In this document: positions 7,314-11,584 of the stretch, in pieces
Layout of the letters: each line of letters begins with the position of its first letter
Numbering within the stretch: position 1 is the first letter of the stretch
Source of the DNA: Bacteroidales bacterium
GTDB lineage: Bacteria > Bacteroidota > Bacteroidia > Bacteroidales > B39-G9
Length of the DNA: 11,584 nt
Assembly (NCBI GenBank): GCA_023145555.1
Contig: JAGLDO010000033.1
Coordinates: forward strand, 1 to 11,584
Reading direction: 5' to 3'
The notes under the pieces: generated by a model
What the model was told of the DNA's origin: nothing
What the model saw: only the letters and a program-made list of their open reading frames with translations
The model's database searches: none
Position numbers and translations under genes: made by a program

Positions 7314-7877
7314 TTAATTTTCGATTTCGTTCATTGCTTTATCAAAAGGTTCTTCGTTTTTTTCTTTCTTAATAAAAAAAGATAATATTAAAGAAAGAAG
7401 AGTTCCATAAAAAGTAATTGAGAAAATATAACCAAAAGCTATGATTCCCGGTGTCATTGTTTTATTTAAAATTTCTAAAAACATTTCAATTTGTTCATCA
7501 GGCATTCCTTGATTTATTAAATTCTCCTCCATTGTTTGAATTAAAACGTTAATGCTGTTTGGATCAATAAATTTGTAAAGAAAATAAAAATAAAATGCTA
7601 AAATAAATGATGAATATAAACTAATAAGCACGCCGGAACCTAATGATCGTGTGTATTTTATATATCCACCTAGAGATTTATCGCGAAAACTTTTTGTTCC
7701 AATATATATTCCTACACAAAGTATTAAATAAATACTAAATCCTTGATAACTTGAATTTTGTATATTGAATGTATAAAATAATAAAGATATTATTACTAAT
7801 GCAAAACCAGTGATAGCACCAAATGTCATTGCATTTTTACCAAAGGTATTTGTGTTTTCTTTAATTGTTTCTTGCAT
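7314..7877 (-). CDS. DUF4199 family membrane protein
   Basis: A 187-residue protein with four predicted membrane helices (about 16-36, 46-60, 80-103 and 142-168). Between helices two and three it has the SFRDKSLGGYIKYTRSLGSGVL segment that I associate with DUF4199, and before the last helix a short amphipathic region around QGMPDEQIEMFLEILNK. No catalytic motif is visible and the family has no established function. It is the first gene of the minus-strand operon, with the GT2 gene 11 nt downstream, which suggests a role linked to lipid-sugar or envelope metabolism (inference from context only). Its promoter is well placed 28 nt upstream. Confidence 0.82.
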   Translation of the reverse strand: MQETIKENTNTFGKNAMTFGAITGFALVIISLLFYTFNIQNSSYQGFSIYLILCVGIYIGTKSFRDKSLGGYIKYTRSLGSGVLISLYSSFILAFYFYFLYKFIDPNSINVLIQTMEENLINQGMPDEQIEMFLEILNKTMTPGIIAFGYIFSITFYGTLLSLILSFFIKKEKNEEPFDKAMNEIEN

Positions 7878-7904
7878 AATAATGTGTTTTTTATGTTAAA
7901 AAGA

Positions 7905-7912
7905 CAAATATA
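7905..7912 (-). promoter_or_regulatory. -7 promoter element of the DUF4199-GT2-GT4 operon
   Basis: On the minus strand this reads TATATTTG, an exact TAnnTTTG match, 28 nt before the DUF4199 start. The -33 region is AT-rich without a clean TTTG. Distance and orientation fit well, so this is the probable promoter for the three-gene operon. Confidence 0.55.
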
Positions 7913-8024
7913 ACTAATTTGTAATTATTTTAAATAAAAATAAATATTATGTTTTGTTTTTTTCGCAAAAAAGTAATGTTCCAAAAATTAGAGACACGTT
8001 CTTTCTGTTTTCGGATTTGACTTA

Positions 8025-8045
8025 AACATTGAACATTAAACTTTG
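8025..8045. repeat. Degenerate heptad repeat (AACATTG/AACATTA/AACTTTG)
   Basis: Three consecutive 7-nt units that differ by one or two bases. A similar triplet of heptads (AAACTTC, AAACTCT, AAACTTT) lies at 13-33, just downstream of the nitroreductase. Both are intergenic. I know of no function for them. Confidence 0.5.
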
Positions 8046-8077
8046 AGATTACTTCAAAAATACCGGACAGTGTTTTT

Positions 8078-8113
8078 CGTCATTGCAATCCGCCAGCCGG
8101 CGAAGAAGCAATC
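8078..8113. repeat. Palindromic intergenic repeat, TCATTGC...GAAGCAATC type
   Basis: ATTGC at 8082-8086 pairs with GCAAT at 8108-8112, and an inner CGCC (8091-8094) pairs with GGCG (8099-8102), giving an interrupted hairpin. GCAATC also occurs as a direct repeat (8085-8090 and 8108-8113). Its GC content is well above that of its surroundings. The ends resemble a widely dispersed bacterial intergenic palindrome that I recall as CGTCATTGCGAG...GAAGCAATCTC; the resemblance is from memory and was not searched. Confidence 0.55.
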
Positions 8114-8115
8114 TT

Positions 8116-8216
8116 ACTGCTGTTCGGGATTTGTAATCCCGAATTAACAAGCTGTATATTAATGCTTTCGAATTACAAATCCGAAAGAGCAGAGCTTACA
8201 AATCTCGAACAGCAGT
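8116..8216. repeat. 101-nt nested inverted-repeat element (REP/MITE-like)
   Basis: Terminal arms 8116-8136 and 8196-8216 are inverted copies matching at 20 of 21 positions. Inside are local hairpins built on the same core: 8123-8131 pairs perfectly with 8135-8143 (9 bp, loop TGT), and 8165-8174 with 8178-8187 (9 of 10, loop ACA). A third, partial hairpin at 8192-8206 overlaps the right arm. The core TTTGTAA or its complement TTACAAA occurs three times (8130-8136, 8173-8179, 8196-8202). Local and long-range pairings exclude each other. No ORF is inside, so it is a non-autonomous repeat or a structured RNA rather than a gene. Confidence 0.7.
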
Positions 8217-8270
8217 GGTAGTATCAACTTTATAAATTTTAAATTTTACAAACTTTTAACTTAATAATTG

Positions 8271-8301
8271 TTTGAAATGATTTAATTAATTATTACTTTT
8301 G
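8271..8301 (+). promoter_or_regulatory. Bacteroidota promoter of the SRP RNA gene
   Basis: TTTG at 8271-8274, exactly 19 nt, then TACTTTTG at 8294-8301: a perfect match to the Bacteroidota housekeeping promoter TTTG-N19-TAnnTTTG. The predicted transcript would begin about 5 nt later, exactly at the base of the SRP RNA closing helix (8306). This is the best promoter in the window. Confidence 0.85.
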
Positions 8302-8305
8302 CCAC

Positions 8306-8402
8306 GGGTAAGTCTCATACGACCAGCTCCTATTGAACTCCCCCAGGTCTGGAAGGAAGCAAGGGTAAAATGGTTGAGCGGTGCGATATGAGTAGCTTAC
8401 CC
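8306..8402 (+). ncRNA. ffs: Signal recognition particle RNA (small, 4.5S-type)
   Basis: About 97 nt that folds as one long hairpin closed by GGGTAAG (8306-8312) and CTTACCC (8396-8402). The apical part contains CAGGTCTGGAAGGAAGCA (8344-8361), the universally conserved SRP domain IV core: GGAA tetraloop and the asymmetric loop contacted by the Ffh M domain. The RNA binds Ffh and targets membrane and secreted proteins to FtsY and the translocon during translation. No Alu domain is present, as normal for Gram-negative bacteria. A perfect promoter lies directly upstream and an oligo-T tract directly downstream. Ends are placed by the closing helix and may be off by a few bases. Confidence 0.93.
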
Positions 8403-8411
8403 ACTTTTTTT
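8396..8411 (+). terminator. Probable terminator of the SRP RNA
   Basis: The 3' half of the RNA closing helix is followed by AC and then seven T residues (8405-8411), so the SRP RNA hairpin itself can act as the terminator stem. Any read-through would enter the metallopeptidase gene, whose ATG is 15 nt after the T tract. Confidence 0.55.
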
Positions 8412-8425
8412 ACACCTAAATTTTT

Positions 8426-9145
8426 ATGAATACTAAGATTATTAATATTGAAGGAGTAGGTAATGTTTGTTTGAAAAAAAGCAATAGAGCTCGAAATGTT
8501 AGTATCACAATAAAACCATTCGAAGGTGTAAGCGTTTCTGTCCCTAGGACATTGAGTTTTAAATCTGCTGAGAAAATTGTTAATAATAGACAGGATTGGA
8601 TAAAAAGACATCTTCCAAGAATTGAGGAAATCGAAAATAAATTTACAATTTTTGATGAAGGAACAAACTTTGAAACCAGAAACCATGCACTTCAATTTGA
8701 GCCTTGCGAAGTAGATTCTGTCAAAGCAAAAATATCAGATAATATTATTAAAATTATTTATCCAGATGATGAGGATATTCGAAATATTAAATATCAGGTA
8801 ACGATACGAAAAGCCATTGAAGAAGCTTGGCGGATTGAAGCAAAACAATTTATTCCTGAAAGAGTTAAACAATTATCTGAAATTCATGGTTTTAAATACA
8901 ATAATATTTACATAAAAAATATTAAATCGAGGTGGGGAAGTTGTTCTTTTAAAGATAATTTGAATTTCACCCTTCATCTTATGAGATTGCCCGATTATTT
9001 AATCGACTATGTAATTCTTCACGAACTTTGTCATACTATTCATAAAAATCATGGTAAAGAATTCTGGGCATTGCTTAATAAAGTATCAGGTAATGCAAAA
9101 GATCTAAGAAATGAAATGAAAAGTTGGGAAATTAAAATTTACTGA
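8426..9145 (+). CDS. YgjP/SprT-like zinc metallopeptidase (DUF45, M48-like)
   Basis: A 239-residue cytoplasmic protein without signal peptide or membrane helix. The N-terminal half is beta-rich, starting with a KKSNRARNVSITIKP segment (R21 and R23 in the family's typical R-x-R) and PFEGVSVSVP. The catalytic half has the family signature: KNIKSRWGSCSFKDNLNFTL (164-183), then YVILHELCHTIHKNHGKEFW (195 to 214) where His199, Glu200 and His203 form HExxH and His209 is the likely third zinc ligand. This is the YgjP-type domain often annotated as SprT or M48 metallopeptidase; a substrate is not known. Length is normal. It starts 23 nt after the SRP RNA with no promoter of its own visible, so transcription may depend partly on read-through from ffs. 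Confidence 0.9.
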   Translation: MNTKIINIEGVGNVCLKKSNRARNVSITIKPFEGVSVSVPRTLSFKSAEKIVNNRQDWIKRHLPRIEEIENKFTIFDEGTNFETRNHALQFEPCEVDSVKAKISDNIIKIIYPDDEDIRNIKYQVTIRKAIEEAWRIEAKQFIPERVKQLSEIHGFKYNNIYIKNIKSRWGSCSFKDNLNFTLHLMRLPDYLIDYVILHELCHTIHKNHGKEFWALLNKVSGNAKDLRNEMKSWEIKIY

Positions 9146-9247
9146 TTTTTAAAGCGTACTTGTTTAAAGAAGAAAAAATGACTTAAAATAAAATTGAAAT
9201 TTGAAAGAATACATAATTATCATTTTATATATTTTTTTAATCATGAG

Positions 9248-9331
9248 CCCTGCTAAAGTTGTTAATGTTTTTATAACAAGATAATTAATTTTACTTATCT
9301 TTAAAAACATTTAACTTTGGCAGGGTTTTTT
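9248..9331 (+). terminator. Long-stem terminator-like inverted repeat after the metallopeptidase gene
   Basis: The left arm 9248-9273 pairs with 9302-9325. The outer 13 bp (9248-9260 with 9313-9325) hold one G-T pair; a small internal loop (GTT versus T) follows, then 10 perfect pairs (9264-9273 with 9302-9311). The loop is 28 nt and AT-rich. Six T residues (9326-9331) follow the GC-rich base, so a plus-strand transcript could terminate here. It sits about 100 nt after the metallopeptidase stop and 58 nt before pepT. Its stem is longer than a normal terminator and resembles the other long inverted repeats of this window, so it may be a dispersed repeat doing the job of a terminator. Confidence 0.6.
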
Positions 9332-9388
9332 GTTAAACACATATTAGTAAAATACCTGAAAAAGAATTAATTATAAAACAATAATCAA

Positions 9389-10615
9389 ATGAACAAATTA
9401 CTTGACCGTTTTATTAAATATGTAAAAATTGATACACAATCTGATGAGAATTCCAAATTTTGTCCAAGCACAAACAAACAACTAACTCTTGCAAATGAGC
9501 TTGTTAATGAATTAAAAAACATTGGTTTGCAAGACGTAAGTTTAGATGAAAATGGTTATGTGATGGCAACCTTGCCAGCTAATATTGAAAAAAAAGTGTC
9601 GACAATTGGTTTTATCGCACACATGGATACAAGTCCTGATATGACAGGAACAAATGTTAATCCTCGAATTATTGAAAATTATGACGGTGAAGATATTGTT
9701 TTAAACAATGAAAAAAATATTATTCTTTCGCCAAAAGATTTTCCTCAATTAAAAAATTATGTTGGACAAACCCTGATTACTACCGATGGAAACACTTTGC
9801 TTGGAGCTGACGATAAAGCCGGAATTGCTGAGATAATCACTGCTTTTGAGCTTTTGATTAATAATCCTGAAATCAAACATGGTACTGTTAAAGTAGGGTT
9901 TACTCCGGATGAAGAAATTGGAAGAGGTGCAGATTTGTTTGATGTAGAAAAATTTAAGGCAGATTTTGCATACACTGTTGATGGCGGAGAGCTTGGTGAA
10001 TTAGAATATGAAACTTTTAATGCTGCCGAAGCAAAAATTAATATTGCAGGACTAAATATTCATCCGGGTGTGGCAAAAGGGAAAATGATTAATTCAATTT
10101 TGGTAGCTATAGAGCTAAACTCAATGTTACCCAAAAATCAAAAACCTGAATATACAACCGGATACGAAGGGTTTTTCCATTTGTTGGATTTTCAGGGAAG
10201 TGTTGATAATACTAAACTTAAATATATTATTAGGGATTTTGACAGAGAAAAATTTGAAAATAAAAAATTGTTGATTAGTGATGCTGTAAAATTTTTGAAT
10301 TCAAAATATGGGAAAGATATTATTGATTTAGAAATTAACGATCAATACTATAACATGAAAGAAAAAATTGTTCCTGTTATAGAAATTGTCGAAACAGCTA
10401 AAAAAGCAATGTTAGAAGTTGGTATTGAACCAAAAATTTTTCCTGTTAGAGGAGGTACAGATGGCTCGAAGTTGTCTTTCATGGGACTTCCAACACCTAA
10501 TATTTTTACAGGCGCACATAATTATCATGGTCGTTTTGAGTATGTTCCTATTCAAACTATGGAGAAAGCCGTTGAAGTTATTGTTAAAATAGTTGAGTTG
10601 ATTGGTTTAAAATAA
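9389..10615 (+). CDS. pepT: Peptidase T (tripeptidase, M20 family)
   Basis: A 408-residue cytoplasmic di-zinc aminotripeptidase that removes the N-terminal residue from tripeptides, the last steps of peptide breakdown. Full M20/PepT signatures are present: IGFIAHMDTSPD (73-84) with zinc ligand His78 and the catalytic-site Asp80; GADDKAGIAEI (139-149) with the bridging Asp; FTPDEEIGRGADLF (171-184) with the catalytic Glu pair 175-176; YTVDGGELGELEYETFNAA (195-213) with Asp198; and RGGTDGSKLSFMGLPTPNIF (354-373) followed by NYHGRFEYV, where His380 is the last ligand. Length and domain order equal those of characterised PepT. No promoter match is convincing in the 57 nt between the preceding inverted repeat and the start. 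The next gene is 225 nt away. Confidence 0.97.
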   Translation: MNKLLDRFIKYVKIDTQSDENSKFCPSTNKQLTLANELVNELKNIGLQDVSLDENGYVMATLPANIEKKVSTIGFIAHMDTSPDMTGTNVNPRIIENYDGEDIVLNNEKNIILSPKDFPQLKNYVGQTLITTDGNTLLGADDKAGIAEIITAFELLINNPEIKHGTVKVGFTPDEEIGRGADLFDVEKFKADFAYTVDGGELGELEYETFNAAEAKINIAGLNIHPGVAKGKMINSILVAIELNSMLPKNQKPEYTTGYEGFFHLLDFQGSVDNTKLKYIIRDFDREKFENKKLLISDAVKFLNSKYGKDIIDLEINDQYYNMKEKIVPVIEIVETAKKAMLEVGIEPKIFPVRGGTDGSKLSFMGLPTPNIFTGAHNYHGRFEYVPIQTMEKAVEVIVKIVELIGLK

Positions 10616-10641
10616 TGAGATTAGTTTAAGGTGTTGAATCC

Positions 10642-10760
10642 ACTCCGAAAAGTCTTAATGTTAAATTACCGAGACCTGACATGTTTTCTATTATTCAGAT
10701 TATCAGTAATTTAATTATACTGTTTTTTATTACTACAAACATGTCAGGTCTTTTCGGAGT
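10642..10760. repeat. Long inverted repeat, 24-bp arms, with a 21-nt insertion in the left arm
   Basis: The right arm 10737-10760 is an exact inverted copy of two left-arm pieces: 10642-10652 (ACTCCGAAAAG) and 10674-10686 (ACCTGACATGTTT). Between these two left pieces lie 21 extra bases (10653-10673) that have no partner. The loop (10687-10736) is 50 nt and AT-rich. The core ACCTGACATG resembles the AGACCTG/CAGGTCT palindromes I recall from many Bacteroidota intergenic regions (memory, not searched). No T tract follows, so it is not an obvious terminator. It occupies about half of the 225-nt gap between pepT and the glycosylase. Confidence 0.7.
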
Positions 10761-10792
10761 AGTCTCAGAGTTATAAAGTTAAAAGTATAGAC

Positions 10793-10818
10793 CTTCCAGA
10801 GTACGAAGTACCTGAAAG
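10793..10818 (+). repeat. Imperfect hairpin in the probable leader of the glycosylase gene
   Basis: CAG-A-GTAC (10797-10804) pairs with GTAC-CTG (10808-10814) around loop GAA with one bulged A; CTT (10793-10795) pairs with AAG (10816-10818) across one C-A mismatch. It ends 22 nt before the glycosylase ATG. No T tract follows. It could be a repeat fragment or a structured leader element. Confidence 0.4.
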
Positions 10819-10840
10819 TGTCGGGTTAAAATAATATTTT

Positions 10841-11578
10841 ATGGAATCATTATTGCTGAAAAATATTAAGATTGATGATTCTTGGAATGATTTTTTATCA
10901 AACAAAAAAAATTCAAGTATTTTATCAAGCATAGAAAAAAACATATATAACAAAAACATAGAAGTTACTCCAACAAAAGAGAAAGTATTGCGATTTTTAA
11001 ATTTCTCGTTAAACGATGTTAAGATTATTATTCTCGGACAAGATCCATATCCACAAAAAGGAGTAGCAACAGGTCGAGCCTTTGAAGTTGGGAGCTTAAA
11101 ATCTTGGAAAGACACTTATAATAATATCTCTTTAAAAAATATTATTCGTTCAATTTATTATGCTTATAATGCTGAATATAAAAAATACAGCTCAATAAAG
11201 GAAGATATTGAAAATGGTTTTGAAATTATGCCGCCCAATAAATTATTCTCGTCATGGGAAAAACAAGGAGTGTTGTTATTAAATACATCGTTTACATGCG
11301 AATTGGGAAAATCAAACAGTCATGCCAAAATTTGGGAACCATTTACTACCGAATTATTAAAATATATTGCAGAAAAGAATAAAGATATTATCTGGTTTTT
11401 ATGGGGAAATAATGCAATAAATATAACAAAGAATATTGATATTACGAAAAAATTGGTTTCAATGCATCCCATGATGTGCTATAAAAAACAAGGACGCGAA
11501 AATGATTTTTTATTCGGAGAAATTAATCATTTTAAAGAAACTAAAAACATTATTAATTGGACAGGGATTAATTCGTGA
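10841..11578 (+). CDS. Uracil-DNA glycosylase, atypical family-1-like
   Basis: A 245-residue protein expected to cut uracil from DNA in base-excision repair. Family 1 landmarks are in order: IIILGQDPYP (62-71, the water-activating loop with Asp68 and the thymine-excluding Tyr70), GRAFEV (78-83, with Phe81 placed to stack on uracil), GVLLLNTSFTC (143-153, uracil-binding Asn148), WFLWGNNA (185-192) and MHPM (208-211, with His209 at the catalytic His position). Two signature positions differ from standard Ung: the His after GQDPY is Pro71 and HPSP is HPMM, so the DNA-intercalation loop is altered. Catalytic residues are kept, so activity is plausible; it could be a divergent Ung or a specialised paralogue, hence no symbol. 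No clear promoter. Stop codon lies in the repeated 7-mer at the window edge. Confidence 0.85.
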   Translation: MESLLLKNIKIDDSWNDFLSNKKNSSILSSIEKNIYNKNIEVTPTKEKVLRFLNFSLNDVKIIILGQDPYPQKGVATGRAFEVGSLKSWKDTYNNISLKNIIRSIYYAYNAEYKKYSSIKEDIENGFEIMPPNKLFSSWEKQGVLLLNTSFTCELGKSNSHAKIWEPFTTELLKYIAEKNKDIIWFLWGNNAINITKNIDITKKLVSMHPMMCYKKQGRENDFLFGEINHFKETKNIINWTGINS

Positions 11579-11584
11579 TTCGTG
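11571..11584. repeat. Tandem 7-mer ATTCGTG x2 at the window edge
   Basis: Two exact copies of ATTCGTG, spanning the glycosylase stop codon and running to the end of the window. More copies may lie beyond the edge; two copies alone are weak evidence. Confidence 0.35.

Noticed and set aside
7148..7372. 74-codon plus-strand frame across the GT2 start and DUF4199 end
   Set aside because: Antisense to two well-supported genes, with no domain.
8078..8216. CRISPR array or tRNA-like cloverleaf in the repeat cluster
   Set aside because: There are no evenly spaced direct repeats with unique spacers, and no acceptor stem, anticodon or T-loop motif. Inverted repeats explain the pattern.
8330..8695. 121-codon open frame on the minus strand across the SRP RNA and the metallopeptidase start
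   Set aside because: It lies antisense to a clear RNA gene and a clear protein gene, and the translation shows no family features.
9757..9975. 72-codon minus-strand frame inside pepT
   Set aside because: Serine/proline-rich antisense frame of a strongly conserved enzyme; shadow.
10771..11115. 114-codon open frame on the minus strand opposite the glycosylase
   Set aside because: Antisense shadow of a gene with recognised motifs; no independent start signal or domain.

Overview
This 11.6 kb window is AT-rich chromosomal DNA (GC roughly 30 % by eye) from a member of the Bacteroidota, probably Bacteroidales-like or a relative. The pointers are: several intergenic matches to the Bacteroidota promoter (TTTG, about 19 nt, TAnnTTTG); no clear Shine-Dalgarno sequences; a DUF4199 membrane protein beside a family 2 glycosyltransferase; short lipoprotein and outer-membrane-type proteins with Bacteroidota-style signal peptides; and long imperfect inverted repeats between genes. 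No phage, plasmid, transposase or CRISPR gene is visible. Most of the window is housekeeping and cell-envelope genes.

Layout. Positions 32-781 (-) hold an NfsA-type nitroreductase, divergent from a large O-antigen ligase-like membrane protein with a C-terminal TPR domain (964-3048, +). Then come a 41-residue lipoprotein (3127-3252, +), a signal-peptide-bearing predicted beta-barrel protein with a Lys-rich tail (3405-4217, +) and miaA (4269-5171, +). The end of miaA overlaps by 23 bp, tail to tail, a minus-strand three-gene operon transcribed 7877 to 5149: DUF4199 membrane protein, polyprenyl-phosphate-type GT2 glycosyltransferase, GT4 glycosyltransferase. The operon has a good -7 element at 7905-7912.

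The 428-nt gap 7878-8305 holds heptad repeats, two adjacent palindromic repeat units and a near-perfect Bacteroidota promoter that drives the small SRP RNA (ffs, 8306-8402). A YgjP/SprT-like metallopeptidase begins 23 nt after that RNA (8426-9145). After a long inverted repeat ending in six T residues (9248-9331) come pepT (9389-10615), another repeat-filled spacer (10616-10840) and an atypical family-1-like uracil-DNA glycosylase (10841-11578).

Functionally, the ligase-like protein and the two glycosyltransferases suggest surface-polysaccharide or glycolipid work, although they are not one operon. SRP RNA, miaA, pepT and the glycosylase are core functions. The unexplained signal lies mainly between genes: three long inverted repeats at 8116-8216, 9248-9325 and 10642-10760 with similar architecture but different sequence, plus heptad repeats. 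I see no convincing new multi-gene system. The small lipoprotein, the variant glycosylase motifs and the inverted repeats are the best targets for follow-up.
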